64,000 nt of DNA from Phycisphaerae bacterium. Lineage in GTDB: Bacteria > Planctomycetota > Phycisphaerae > UBA1845 > JAFGLZ01. The first letter of the stretch is position 1. Each line of letters starts with the position of its first letter. This document shows positions 51,913 to 61,507 of the stretch, one piece after another. The stretch lies in contig JAFGLZ010000151.1 in NCBI GenBank assembly GCA_016927755.1, positions 25,497-89,496 of the forward strand. Reading direction: 5' to 3'. The position numbers were made by a program, and so were the translations under genes. A model generated the notes under the pieces. It ran no database searches, was not told the DNA's origin, and saw nothing but the letters and a program-made list of their open reading frames with translations.

Positions 51913-53673
51913 CTAGGTCACGATCTTCCTCCCGGCCTTGGAGACCGACCCGAGGACCGACGTCCCGAGGTAGCGTTCCACCTCTTGGATGCTTCGCAGG
52001 CTATGGTCGAAATGGTCCGCCAGGAACGCGTAGGCCAGGGCCAGCAACAGAGAGACCGCGACGGCGACAACGGTGTAGACAGGGGTGTTGGGGATCGCGG
52101 GACGCTCGGGGTCGGGGGTGCCGGCCTTGTCGATGATGTGGATGGTGATTTCCTTGCGGGCCCGTTCCTCGTCGGTTTGGATTCGGAGGAAGTCGGTTTC
52201 CATTCGAGCGTAGGTGGCGCGGGCGGTCTTGAGCTGGTTCTGGATCCGGTCGTACTCCGGCAGAAGCTTGGCGAGGGCGTCGAGCTTGCGAGTGAGCATG
52301 CCGATCTCTCGAGCGACCTGATCGAGCTGTGCCGTGAGCGTTTGGACCTGGACGTCGATTGCCTTTCTCTCGGCGCGGAGCTCCTCGATGATTTCGAGCT
52401 TGGCGCGAGCGATCTCGACGTAGAGATCGATCAGTTGGCGATACGTTGGGGAGAATTGACCCCGCATTCGATTGCGATCGATGATGAGGTCGGCGAGCTT
52501 CTTCTTCATCTTGTTGACGATGTCGTTGTTCGTGAGGACCTGCTGCGGGACGACGATTCGAGGCTCCTCGGTCATTTCGAAGAGCTCATCGGCGATCTGC
52601 TTGAGGGCCTTCTGCCGCTCGGCGTCCTCCTTCCGCTCGGGGGCGGTCTGGTAGAGGGCCAGGGCGCGGGACTCGAGATCTTGGACGTGGTCCCTGGTCA
52701 TGACCTTCTTGATGATGTCGTTCTCAAGCTGCTGATCGAGCTGCTGCTGGAGGGCGCCGGCACTGGCGAGTTCGGTGCCGAGACGGATCTTCTCTTCCTC
52801 GAAGCGTCGTCGGACGATCTGGGCACCGGCCTCGGTGCCGCTCTTGAGCAACTGCTCGAGGATGACGATGTCGGCGGGGTAGAGGACGCCCTCGGGCTGG
52901 GTGGTCGGGGTCCTGTCTCCCGCGGCGCCGAGCTTCTGGGCCAGGAAGGTGCTCACCGAGTCTTCGGTGGCGTCGAGGGTCTTCTCCTTCAGTTCGATGA
53001 GGCGGGCGCGGGCCAGGTCGGAGGCGTTGCGGAAGCTTTCGGCCTGGACCTGCCAGTAGCGGTCGAGATAGGAGTTGGCGAGGATGTCGGCGGCGGACTT
53101 GGCTTGCTCGCCCGGGGCGAAGCCGGGTCCGTCTTGCTGGCGGACGGTGATGGTGAAGACCTCGGACATGCCGACGGACTCGCCGCCGGGGGTCTCGACC
53201 TTGACGCATTTTCGGAACTTGCGGATGTCATGGGGATTCCATCGCATGATGTCCCCGGCGGCCGTGTCGACGGATCTCAACTCACTGCCGAGCTGCTCGA
53301 GGGCCTTGTCGCGCTCGCTGGGCTTGACGGCGAGAACGGCGGCGTGAGCCTGTTCCCAACGTTCGCGCAGCTTGCCGTTCGCAAGAAGCGCCATGGTTCG
53401 ACCCAGAACGCAGTCGGACAGGATGAGCTCCTGCTGGGTCTTGAGAAAGACCGGCAGGGATCGATCGGGGGAGACCTCCTGAATCGTGGATCCCATCTGC
53501 TTGGGTTGCTTGAGCAGGATGGTCACGGATGACTCGTAGATCGGATCCGCCTTCTTGCAGGCGAAGTACGTCCCCCCGGTCAGGAGCAGCACGATCAAGA
53601 GCATTCCCGCCAAGTGCGAGAAAACGACGCGTGTCAGCTCACGAAGCGTTTTGGCTGCAATGGCCTCTGGCAT
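51913..53673 (-). CDS. Wzz/GNVR-type polysaccharide chain-length determinant
   Basis: 586 residues. Two membrane helices near the ends: LAGMLLIVLLLTGGTYFA (about 18-36) and VYTVVAVAVSLLLALAYAF (about 535-555). In between is a long periplasmic coiled-coil region, including an ARAKLEIIEELRAERKAIDV helix and others. The end has a cytosolic segment with HFDHSLRSIQEVERYLG. Controls chain length or couples the OPX channel to the inner membrane. Between the OPX and pseudo-kinase genes, as in other export loci. Confidence 0.9.
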   Translation of the reverse strand: MPEAIAAKTLRELTRVVFSHLAGMLLIVLLLTGGTYFACKKADPIYESSVTILLKQPKQMGSTIQEVSPDRSLPVFLKTQQELILSDCVLGRTMALLANGKLRERWEQAHAAVLAVKPSERDKALEQLGSELRSVDTAAGDIMRWNPHDIRKFRKCVKVETPGGESVGMSEVFTITVRQQDGPGFAPGEQAKSAADILANSYLDRYWQVQAESFRNASDLARARLIELKEKTLDATEDSVSTFLAQKLGAAGDRTPTTQPEGVLYPADIVILEQLLKSGTEAGAQIVRRRFEEEKIRLGTELASAGALQQQLDQQLENDIIKKVMTRDHVQDLESRALALYQTAPERKEDAERQKALKQIADELFEMTEEPRIVVPQQVLTNNDIVNKMKKKLADLIIDRNRMRGQFSPTYRQLIDLYVEIARAKLEIIEELRAERKAIDVQVQTLTAQLDQVAREIGMLTRKLDALAKLLPEYDRIQNQLKTARATYARMETDFLRIQTDEERARKEITIHIIDKAGTPDPERPAIPNTPVYTVVAVAVSLLLALAYAFLADHFDHSLRSIQEVERYLGTSVLGSVSKAGRKIVT

Positions 53674-53740
53674 GGTTGTTGCCCACCACAGGAATCGTCA
53701 TTTATTTCAGGCGCGGGTCACGGTCTCCAATACGAACGGA

Positions 53741-54958
53741 TCAGGGTCCGACGCCGATGTTCACGTTCGGCTGTCCGCTGCCCTTGCTGGTAAAGGTCGA
53801 CGGCTCGTTATGGAGCTCGTAACCGAAGTTGAGGCTCGACGAGAACGAGTAGGGCAGGATGGAGCGGATGCCCTTGGTGAAGACCTGATCGACCCAGTCG
53901 TCGAAGACGGCCAGACCGGTTTTGGGCACATAGATGATGTCCATGTCCTGCATCCAGATGTCGTAGCGGAACTGGCTGAAATCTCTCACGAGCCCGTCCT
54001 TGGTTCCTTTCTCGGCGGTCATGAGATGGTTCAGGTCCACGACGGTTCCCTCGGGGACGGGCAGGCCCTTTCGCCTGACGACGAGGACGTTGGTCTGGTC
54101 GCCGCGGACGGTGAAGCCGCCTCGAGCGGCGATGGCCTGGGTGAGGCTGATCGGCGTGTCGGTCGAGATGAGGCCGGGGGCGCCGACCTCGCCGAGAACG
54201 AAGACCTTCTGTGGGGCCCAGTGGTTCATCTGGACGGTGACGTCGATCTCCTCGAGGTCGGCCTTGACGTACATGGCGTTGATGTCGCGCCGCAGCTCGG
54301 CGATGGTCTTGCCGAAGGCGGGGACCGAACCGATGTAGGGCAGGTCGACCGTTCCGTCGGGACTGAGCGGCATGAGGCGGGATTGCCCGCGGGGGGCGGT
54401 GGTGATGGCCTTCTTGAGCTCGGCGATCTTGATGTTCGCCTTGTTAACCGTGACGGTCAGCTCGGGATTCTTGAGGTGCTCGCCGTAGCGGCGCTTGAGC
54501 TCCTTCTCGAGTTGGTTGGCGGTCATTCCGGCCTCGCCGCGGGTTCCGTCGGGATTGGTGGGGAAGACGTCGACTTGGCCGACGAGGAGCAGGCGGATCG
54601 TGCCGTCACTGGTGACGGTGACGCTCTGGTTGTATTGGGGCTGGAAGGGGAAGGCGATATCGATGGCGTCCTCGATCTTGAGCCGGTATCCCTCCGGCGT
54701 AATGGTGTGTTTGACGTGATAGATGATCTCGAGCTGATCTCCGACGTTCAGGCGATAGGTCGGAAGCAGAATCTGCTTAGCCGGCACGGACATCGCCTGT
54801 TGGGCCGGCTGAACGAGGTTCTGGTAGTCGGCCATCGGGGCGGGCTTGGCCGGCTGATGACATCCAATCATCAGGGCGGCGGCGAGCGCGAAGCTCGAGA
54901 CAGCGCAGACCACGGCCGGTCCGCGGGGAAGTCCGTCGGGTAAGCGTATTGACGTCAC
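53741..54958 (-). CDS. Outer-membrane polysaccharide export protein (OPX/Wza family)
   Basis: 405 residues from GTG 54958 (GAGGAG eight bases upstream). Lipobox-like MIGCHQ (Cys about 33). The PES motif region YRLNVGDQLEIIYHVKHT begins the export domain, followed by SLBB-like parts (GEVGAPGLISTDTPISLTQA). Forms the polysaccharide channel in the outer membrane. The export set downstream contains Wzz, kinase-like and ligase-like genes but no glycosyltransferase. Confidence 0.9.
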   Translation of the reverse strand: MTSIRLPDGLPRGPAVVCAVSSFALAAALMIGCHQPAKPAPMADYQNLVQPAQQAMSVPAKQILLPTYRLNVGDQLEIIYHVKHTITPEGYRLKIEDAIDIAFPFQPQYNQSVTVTSDGTIRLLLVGQVDVFPTNPDGTRGEAGMTANQLEKELKRRYGEHLKNPELTVTVNKANIKIAELKKAITTAPRGQSRLMPLSPDGTVDLPYIGSVPAFGKTIAELRRDINAMYVKADLEEIDVTVQMNHWAPQKVFVLGEVGAPGLISTDTPISLTQAIAARGGFTVRGDQTNVLVVRRKGLPVPEGTVVDLNHLMTAEKGTKDGLVRDFSQFRYDIWMQDMDIIYVPKTGLAVFDDWVDQVFTKGIRSILPYSFSSSLNFGYELHNEPSTFTSKGSGQPNVNIGVGP

Positions 54959-55049
54959 GTTCGAGGCTCCTCATACGGCGTCGGTCGGATGGGCGGCGTG
55001 CGGGCTGCTCGTGGGACCTCGTTCGCCCGAAGGCGCTCGGTGGGCCCGC

Positions 55050-55850
55050 TCAGGGCACGATCTTCGCCGTGGCCAGACCGGCGGTCCGCCTGATGCGTTG
55101 GAGTTCGCGCAAGGCTTCGTCGTAGGTCGGGAACTTGCCGACCTGGATCAGATACAGGGCGCGACCGTCTCGCGTATCCAACTGCTGATCGGCCAGGAGT
55201 CCCAGGGACCGCAACCTGGCGACTTCCTTGGCCGCGTTCTGTGCGTCAGAAAGGGCGTGGCACTGGATGGTGAAATAGGGTCGATTCCAACCGAGCAGGT
55301 ACTTGGCCGTCTTGGCGGCCGAGCCCTTCGGGTATTCATGGAGGATTCGCGCGAGGAGGTGCGCCGACTGCTCCCAGTTGCCCATGCGCTGCTGGCAGAG
55401 GGCAAAGCGCAGGAGGTGATCGTCGTACTCGCGGACGTCACTTAGCCAGGGAATGGCCTCCTGATAGTAGCGGATGGCGCGGTCCCAATTGCCGTCGTCA
55501 TATGCCATGACGGCCAGGGCGGCTTGCGATCGGGTCTTGACCTCGGCGCGGGGGGTCTTGCTGACAGCGGCCTCGAAGTCTCGCTGGGCTTCCGTGCGGC
55601 GTCGGAGCTTGAGCTCGCATAGGCCGCGGATGTACTGGGCTTCGCCGGCCTCGGGGGCGTCGGCGTTTTGATCAATGAAACGCGTAAGCGTGGTGGACGC
55701 TTCGCCGTACTTGGCTAACTCGTACTGGTGCGCACCATCCGCAAGCTGTTGGCGGGCTTCCGGCGTCAACTGTCCGCAGCCGGCGACCAACGAGACGAGC
55801 AGAACGGCAACGATCTGGATGTTCTTGCGGGCCAATCCCTGGCGGCTCAT
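55050..55850 (-). CDS. TPR lipoprotein with C-terminal SPOR domain
   Basis: 266 residues. Signal peptide and lipobox VSLVAGCGQ (Cys about 25). Helical TPR-like repeats from about 40 to 180 (AEAQYIRGLCELKLRRRTEA-type units), then a SPOR-like domain: YFTIQCHALSDAQNAAKEVA and YLIQVGKFPTYDEALRELQ. SPOR domains bind denuded peptidoglycan. It is the first gene of the export set by order, with a 91-base gap to OPX, so it may anchor the export machine to the wall (inference). Confidence 0.83.
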   Translation of the reverse strand: MSRQGLARKNIQIVAVLLVSLVAGCGQLTPEARQQLADGAHQYELAKYGEASTTLTRFIDQNADAPEAGEAQYIRGLCELKLRRRTEAQRDFEAAVSKTPRAEVKTRSQAALAVMAYDDGNWDRAIRYYQEAIPWLSDVREYDDHLLRFALCQQRMGNWEQSAHLLARILHEYPKGSAAKTAKYLLGWNRPYFTIQCHALSDAQNAAKEVARLRSLGLLADQQLDTRDGRALYLIQVGKFPTYDEALRELQRIRRTAGLATAKIVP

Positions 55851-56056
55851 CGTGCTTTCGCCCTATCGGGGCCCTGAGGCCACGCCCTCGCTCCATATCG
55901 ACAACGTCCCCGAAGGATTTTCGTCGCAAGTCCGAGAATAACTTGAGGGTTTCCGGCGGCATGAGGCACTGGCTCGGAAATATCGGGGTATACTTCAGTG
56001 TTGGCCTCGCGCCGTGTGGTGCCGCCGGGGAGGCCTGAAGCGAGAAGGGGTATGTC

Positions 56057-56494
56057 ATGAAAGCGCGCGATTTGATGATATCCCATGAAGTCTGGGCGTG
56101 CGCCGAGACAGCGGACGCCCGGTCCGTGGCCAAGCTCATGGCCGACCACGACATCGGGTCCATTCCGGTTCTCGACCCGAATGGGCGGTTGGAGGGGATC
56201 GTCACCGATCGCGACCTGTGCATCAAGGTCATCGCCCAGGGGTACAGCTTCGAGACGCCGATCCGCGAGTTCATGTCCTCACCGGCTCACTTCGTCCATC
56301 CGGAGGCGACGGTGCAGGAGATCGAGTCGTTGATGCGTCGCTACAAGGTCCGTCGGCTACCGGTGGTGGACGACAAGCAGCGGCTGCAGGGCTTCATCTC
56401 GCTCTCGGACCTGGCGCGGCACTGCGAGAGCTACGAGGACGAGCACGATTTGGTCGAGGTGATCGAGACGGTCAGCACGCCCCGATATGAGTAG
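56057..56494 (+). CDS. Two-CBS-domain protein
   Basis: 145 residues: two CBS domains, D-I-G-S-I-P-V-L-D (about 33-42) and V-R-R-L-P-V-V-D-D (about 95-105), which together bind adenosine nucleotides. No other domain. Start has GAAGGGG nine bases before. Often regulates a transporter or enzyme; no partner is obvious here. Faces the minus-strand RND operon. Confidence 0.92.
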   Translation: MKARDLMISHEVWACAETADARSVAKLMADHDIGSIPVLDPNGRLEGIVTDRDLCIKVIAQGYSFETPIREFMSSPAHFVHPEATVQEIESLMRRYKVRRLPVVDDKQRLQGFISLSDLARHCESYEDEHDLVEVIETVSTPRYE

Positions 56495-56576
56495 CGGCAT
56501 CTCGGGCGAGTGAGTGTCGAGGCGGAACGCAGGCGTGCTTGCTTCGTACGCAGGTTTGGGGCGCGCGTGAGGAGGG

Positions 56577-56593
56577 GCAGGCTGGAAGCCTGC
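56577..56593. repeat. Small perfect inverted repeat in the convergent intergenic region
   Basis: GCAGGCT (56577-56583) and AGCCTGC (56587-56593) around GGA, followed by GTTACAG. The phrase G-C-A-G-G-C-T-G-G-A-A-G-C-C-T-G-C-G is one I have met repeatedly in intergenic regions of large environmental bacterial genomes, so it may be a dispersed repeat (REP-like). Only one copy was seen here. It could also act as a weak bidirectional terminator between the two convergent genes. Confidence 0.45.
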
Positions 56594-56661
56594 GTTACAG
56601 GGGGAGTGCTGGTTGGGAGGCAGCGGTACGAGGGCGCGAAACTCGCGGACCGAGCAGGGTG

Positions 56662-59600
56662 CTAGGAGGGGTCCTCGACGGCGGCGGGCAGCTCGGCCTG
56701 GTCGTCATTCCTTGACGCGGGGGCGAACCGGCGCTTGAAGTCGTCGGCGATGAGGTAGAGCGCGGGCACCAGGATGAGCGTCATGGCCGTGCTGAAGGTC
56801 AGCCCCCAACAGATCGACATCGCGAACGGCGACCACACCTTGCTATAGCCACCGGCGCCGAGGGCCATGGGCAGCAGTCCCGCAAGCGTCGTCAAGGTGG
56901 TCAGGACGATCGGTCGGGCGCGGATATGGCACGATTGTCTGAGCGCCTCGGTCGCGGGTAGTCCGCGCGCTCTCCGCTGGTTCACGAAGTCGATCAGGAC
57001 GAGCGAGTCGTTGACGGCGATTCCGAACAGTCCGATCAGGGCGATGCCGGTGACGATGGTGAAGGGGTAACCGTTGACGATGAGGCCGAGCATCATGCCG
57101 ATGGAGGCGAAGAGGACGGCGGTCATCACGACGAAAGGCTGCAAGTAGCTTCGGAACTGAGATGCAAGGATGAGAAACATCAGCATGAGGCCGATCACGC
57201 CCGCCCAGCGGAGGCTCTCGAAGCTGCGGTGGGTCTCCTCGAACTCGCCTCCCGCGACGAGGCGGAGCCCTTCGTAGCGGTCCTCGACCGACTTGAACTT
57301 GGCCAGGACGGCATTGTTGACTCGCGAGCTGTCGGTGATCTCCGTGTCGACGTCGGCGGAGACGAGGACGGCCCGCTTGCCGTTGTGATGTCGATAGAGG
57401 GCGTAGCCCTGGCCCATGCTCACGTCGGCGACGTCCCTGAGCTTGACCATCGCGCCGGTGGGAGTCTTGACGTCGACGTCGCCGAGATCGTCGACGCTCT
57501 GTCGGTACTGCTCCTGATACCGGACTCGGACGTGGACGTCCTCGTCGTACGCGGGATCCTTGAAGGTCGAGACGATCAGCCCGTCGTTGGCGGCGCGGAT
57601 CGCGGTGGCGACGTCGAGAAAGGTCAGTCCGAGCTCGCTGGCGACGTCCTCCTTGAGCGTGAATCGGACCTGCTTGTGGCCCAGTTGCAGGTCGTCGTTG
57701 ATGGCGGTGACTCCGGGGATGGTGGCCAGGAACGCCTCGATCTCGTCGGCCACCTGGCGCGAGACGGCGAGGTCGTGATAGTCGATGCGGATGGCCACGG
57801 GCTTTCCTAGCGGCGGTCCGGATTGGGCGGGCCACATGTGGACCGACTGAACGTCGCGGTTGTCCGTCTTGGCTAGATGGTCGCGAATGGCCTTGTCGAC
57901 ACGGCGAACGATGGCTTCGGGGGCCCGCTGCGCCTCCTCGGTCTGGGTCAGCTCCATCCAGACCTGGGCATAGTTGGGCAGTCGCGTGGCGCGTCCGCTG
58001 TCGTCGATCTGGATGCCGATGGAGAGGTGGTACCGCCGGATGGTATCGGGCACAAAGCGATCGAAGACGGGGGTGAGCGTCTCGACGACACGCTGCGTCT
58101 CTTCCAGGCTGGACGTGGGTCGCGTGACGATGTCGGCGATGAAGAGGGGGAAATCCTGGGGGAACAGTTCCACGATCAAGAGCTTCCTCGCTTGGATCAG
58201 GACGACCGAGACCGAGACAACGCCGATCAGTAGCAGATACCGCTGTCGGAGGACGGCGGCGAGCATGCGATCGTAAGCGGACAGGGCGGACGTCCTGATC
58301 TCTCGGAGCCAGGCCCACTTGGATGCCCGCGGCGGGGACTCGAGCGTTTGCGAGTCCTGCTCGGCGGACGGATCGCGATGAGGGGCTCGCGGTCCCCAGT
58401 GGAGGTAGTGGGCGGGCAGGATGATCAGGCACTCGAACAGCGAGGCCAGCAGCGTCACGGTGACGGTCTTCGGGATGATGGAGAAGAACTTACCGAGGAT
58501 GCCCGTCATGATGAGGAGGGGCAAGAAGGCGGCCACCGTGGTCGCGGCGGACGAGACCACGGGCCACATGACCTGATCGGTTCCGTCGATGATGGCCTGG
58601 CGGATCGGCTTTCCCTGCTCGACGTGTCGGTAGATATTCTCCAGCACGACGATGGCGTCGTCGACGATGAGGCCGCTGACCAGGACCAGCGAGAAGACGC
58701 TGACCATGTTGATGCTGACATCGATGAGGTACATGAAGATGAAGGCGCAGAGGAACGAGAACGGGATCCCGATGATGGCCAGGATCGAGTTCCTCGCGCC
58801 GATGAAGAGCCAGAGCACGCAGAAGACCAGCACGGAGCCGAAGACCAAGTTCTTCTCTAGGATGCCGATGCGGTCTCGGATCATGTTGGTCGAGTCGCCG
58901 GTGAGCTCCAGCTTGATTCCCTTGGGGACGCGCTGCCGCCATTCCTCGAGTCGTTGGGCGACGCGGTTTCGGACATCGAGGGAGTCGGCTTGTCTCTGCT
59001 TGGCCACGTTGAGGATGTAGCAGTGGTGGCTTTGAAAGAGGGTCGTGAAGAGCTGTCGCTCGAAATCGTGCTTGATCTCGGCGATATCGCCGAGTCGGAC
59101 GTGCGCGCCGGTGGGGCTCTTTCGAATGATGATGTCGGCGAGCTGCTCGGCCCGGTCGACGTCGCCGATGGCTCGGATGCTGAGCTCGTCCGGTCCGAGG
59201 GTCAGCGTTCCGCCGGGAACGTTCCGGTTACTGCTGGACAGGATGGCGCCGACTTCGGCGACGGTCAGCCCGTACTGCTCGAGCTTGGGCTTGTCGAGAA
59301 GGACGTGAATCTCACGTTCCCGTTCGGTGATGTTGAGGACCTTGGCGACGCCGTCGAGGTCGGCGAGATCGTCCTTGATCTCGCGGGCGATCTGGCGGAA
59401 GACGCGCTCACCGTGGCCGGACGCGTCGGCGACGACGACCTGAACCATGGGGAACTGCTCGTCCAGCGTTACCCGCGTGAGGTAGGGGCCATCCACCTCC
59501 TTGGGCAGATCGGTGACACGGTCGAGCCGCTCGCGGAGGTTCTGGAAGGCCGCCTCCATCTCTTGAGGCGTGAGTTCCTCGTTCCACTTGACGACGATCC

Positions 59601-59868
59601 GTCCGATGTCGGGGTGACTCTTGCTTTCGAGTCGCAGGATTCCGGCGACGTCCTTGATCTCGTCCTCGATCCGCTTGGTGATGAGGCGCTCGATCTCGTC
59701 GGCGGAGGCACCCCACCAGAAGGCGTCGATGAAGGCCATGTCGAGATTGACGTTGGGATAGACGTCGACGGGCAGGGTTGCGTAGACGATGCCTCCCACG
59801 ACCAGCAGGACAATGAACAGGAGGTTCACCAGAACGACTTGGTTGACGCTGAACTTGGCTAGCGACAT
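56662..59868 (-). CDS. RND-family efflux permease (AcrB/HAE1-like)
   Basis: 1068 residues. Typical RND layout: first membrane helix (VNLLFIVLLVVGGIVYATLP), large periplasmic loop, helices 2-6 with the proton-relay pair in GLIVDDAIVVLENIYRH, second large loop, and helices 8-12. It uses the proton gradient to expel substrates across both membranes with an adaptor and an outer-membrane channel. The adaptor gene lies 88 bases upstream on the same strand. No TolC-like gene is present in the window. Full length. Confidence 0.95.
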   Translation of the reverse strand: MSLAKFSVNQVVLVNLLFIVLLVVGGIVYATLPVDVYPNVNLDMAFIDAFWWGASADEIERLITKRIEDEIKDVAGILRLESKSHPDIGRIVVKWNEELTPQEMEAAFQNLRERLDRVTDLPKEVDGPYLTRVTLDEQFPMVQVVVADASGHGERVFRQIAREIKDDLADLDGVAKVLNITEREREIHVLLDKPKLEQYGLTVAEVGAILSSSNRNVPGGTLTLGPDELSIRAIGDVDRAEQLADIIIRKSPTGAHVRLGDIAEIKHDFERQLFTTLFQSHHCYILNVAKQRQADSLDVRNRVAQRLEEWRQRVPKGIKLELTGDSTNMIRDRIGILEKNLVFGSVLVFCVLWLFIGARNSILAIIGIPFSFLCAFIFMYLIDVSINMVSVFSLVLVSGLIVDDAIVVLENIYRHVEQGKPIRQAIIDGTDQVMWPVVSSAATTVAAFLPLLIMTGILGKFFSIIPKTVTVTLLASLFECLIILPAHYLHWGPRAPHRDPSAEQDSQTLESPPRASKWAWLREIRTSALSAYDRMLAAVLRQRYLLLIGVVSVSVVLIQARKLLIVELFPQDFPLFIADIVTRPTSSLEETQRVVETLTPVFDRFVPDTIRRYHLSIGIQIDDSGRATRLPNYAQVWMELTQTEEAQRAPEAIVRRVDKAIRDHLAKTDNRDVQSVHMWPAQSGPPLGKPVAIRIDYHDLAVSRQVADEIEAFLATIPGVTAINDDLQLGHKQVRFTLKEDVASELGLTFLDVATAIRAANDGLIVSTFKDPAYDEDVHVRVRYQEQYRQSVDDLGDVDVKTPTGAMVKLRDVADVSMGQGYALYRHHNGKRAVLVSADVDTEITDSSRVNNAVLAKFKSVEDRYEGLRLVAGGEFEETHRSFESLRWAGVIGLMLMFLILASQFRSYLQPFVVMTAVLFASIGMMLGLIVNGYPFTIVTGIALIGLFGIAVNDSLVLIDFVNQRRARGLPATEALRQSCHIRARPIVLTTLTTLAGLLPMALGAGGYSKVWSPFAMSICWGLTFSTAMTLILVPALYLIADDFKRRFAPASRNDDQAELPAAVEDPS

Positions 59869-59956
59869 GCATTCATCCGCAGTGGGCCCCGTGACGACGC
59901 TTGGATTTCAGGCAGTGGGCGTGACATCGCCGGAACGCCTTGGAGCCGCGACGCGC

Positions 59957-61267
59957 TCATGGCGTGCCGTCCGAGCGGGGCTTCTCGACGCCTGCCGCGA
60001 GACCGGCGGGCTCTTCCAGCCCGATCGCCTCTCCGTCCCGGAGCTGCTCGACGCCGGTGGCGATGACTCTGGCACCCAGGGCGAGTCCCGAGACAATCTG
60101 GATCTCTCCGGATCGGCCCGGCACGCTTCGGATGCGGACGCGGACGGATTGAGCGGTGAGTCCGTCGTCCGCGGAGCGGACAACATAGCAGTAGTGACCG
60201 CCGTATCGTTCGACGACGGCCTCGCGGGGCAAGAGGATGATGCCGTCGCGTCGACCGGCGGGCAACTCGCACAGACAGAACATGCCCGCCATGAGCTGGG
60301 TCCGACGGTTGTCCACGTGGAGTTCGATCGGGAACTTCTTGCTCATGGGATTGGCGCGGGGACCGACGCGGACGACGACGGCCTCGTAGGCCTGATCAGG
60401 CCTGGCGTCGACGTGGAGGGCGGCCTTGGACCCCGGCTCGATCAACACGGCCTCGGCGGCGTTCAGCTCGACGGTGAGCTTGAACTTGTCGTCGCGGATG
60501 ACCTCGCAGACGGGCTGGGTGGGGCGGACGTACTCGCCGGCGTCGATGGCCACCATGGAGACGACGCCGTCGATGGGGGATGTGACGGCGCATCGCTCGA
60601 GACGCTCCCGAGCCTCCTCGAGCTGGGCCTCGGCGAGGTCCAGCGCGGCATCCGAGGCGTCGGTCTTGCTGACGGCGGCAGCCAGCGCGGCGTTGGCCAT
60701 TCGCATGTGGGCGTCGCACCGCCGCTTGTTCGTGGCAATGCGGTCGACCTCGACGGGAACGGAATTGCCCTGCCGCTGGAGCCGTTCGATCCGCTCGTAT
60801 TCGTTGATTGCGTTCTGCTGGGCGGCCTCGGCCTCGGCGACCTGTGCGCGAGCGTTTTCGAGCCCGGCCTTGGCCTGCCGCTGGAGCTCCTTGGCGGTTT
60901 CGACGTTGGCCGTGAGCTGCCTTACGGTCAGACGGCGGAAGGTCTGGTCGAGCTCGAAGAGGGCCTGGCCCTTTTGGACGCGGTGTCCGACATCGATGAG
61001 CTTGGTGAGGACCTGCCCGTCGACCTCGGCGTGAACGGTGACCTCCTCGAAGCCCTCGAGCGCGCCCCTTGCCGTAAAGCTCAAGGGGATGGACTGGGCC
61101 TGGACGTCGACGACTCGGACCCTGGTGTGGTCTGCCGGCGCGAGGGGGTCGGTCACGCCGCTGGGCGCGGCGGCCATCCGGTTGACGTACACGGCACCGA
61201 CGCCGCCTGTGAGCACGAAGGCGCACGCGATCGTCACCGTGAACAACCTGTGTCGCTTGCGATTCAT
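59957..61267 (-). CDS. RND efflux adaptor (HlyD/AcrA membrane-fusion protein)
   Basis: 436 residues from ATG 61267. N-terminal membrane anchor (LFTVTIACAFVLTGGVGAVY), lipoyl-like halves (EVTVHAEVDGQVL and CAVTSPIDGVVSM), long alpha-helical hairpin about 145-265 rich in Ala, Glu, Gln, Arg and Leu, then beta-barrel and membrane-proximal domains. Works with the RND permease downstream. The gene is divergent from the BamD-like gene, sharing a 240-base upstream region. Confidence 0.94.
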   Translation of the reverse strand: MNRKRHRLFTVTIACAFVLTGGVGAVYVNRMAAAPSGVTDPLAPADHTRVRVVDVQAQSIPLSFTARGALEGFEEVTVHAEVDGQVLTKLIDVGHRVQKGQALFELDQTFRRLTVRQLTANVETAKELQRQAKAGLENARAQVAEAEAAQQNAINEYERIERLQRQGNSVPVEVDRIATNKRRCDAHMRMANAALAAAVSKTDASDAALDLAEAQLEEARERLERCAVTSPIDGVVSMVAIDAGEYVRPTQPVCEVIRDDKFKLTVELNAAEAVLIEPGSKAALHVDARPDQAYEAVVVRVGPRANPMSKKFPIELHVDNRRTQLMAGMFCLCELPAGRRDGIILLPREAVVERYGGHYCYVVRSADDGLTAQSVRVRIRSVPGRSGEIQIVSGLALGARVIATGVEQLRDGEAIGLEEPAGLAAGVEKPRSDGTP

Positions 61268-61418
61268 ACGTCCAATGGATCCCACCGCCGGCCTGGTGCA
61301 TCCCCAATGGGGTATTTTACCCGCTCGCAGGCGTCGTCGCGAGCGTCGAGGGCGGATTTGCCCGATGTGCCGACGCTCTCGCATCGTGCGGGCGCTTGGG
61401 GCGCAGGGGGTGGGGTCG

Positions 61419-61447
61419 TTGCATCGGCTCGGCCCGACTCCTATAAT
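61419..61447 (+). promoter_or_regulatory. Sigma-70 promoter of the BamD-like/LptE operon
   Basis: TTGCAT (61419-61424) and TATAAT (61442-61447) with 17 bases between: a very good match. The predicted transcription start is near 61454, 54 bases before the chosen ATG 61508. It also rules out the much longer open frame that begins at 59789. Confidence 0.8.
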
Positions 61448-61507
61448 AACGCTTTGCGGATGCACCGGCGCGGGAACTTCCAGACCCAGCAAGAGATATA
61501 TCGACGC

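Noticed and set aside
49904..55445. Several long plus-strand frames over the polysaccharide export cluster (for example 51760-53532 and 53555-54943)
   Set aside because: Gly/Asp/Glu/Val-rich with no domain; antisense to well-identified OPX, Wzz and ligase genes.
59789..61507. Upstream extension of the BamD-like open frame
   Set aside because: Runs antisense to the RND adaptor gene; a near-consensus promoter at 61419-61447 and a signal peptide place the start at 61508.
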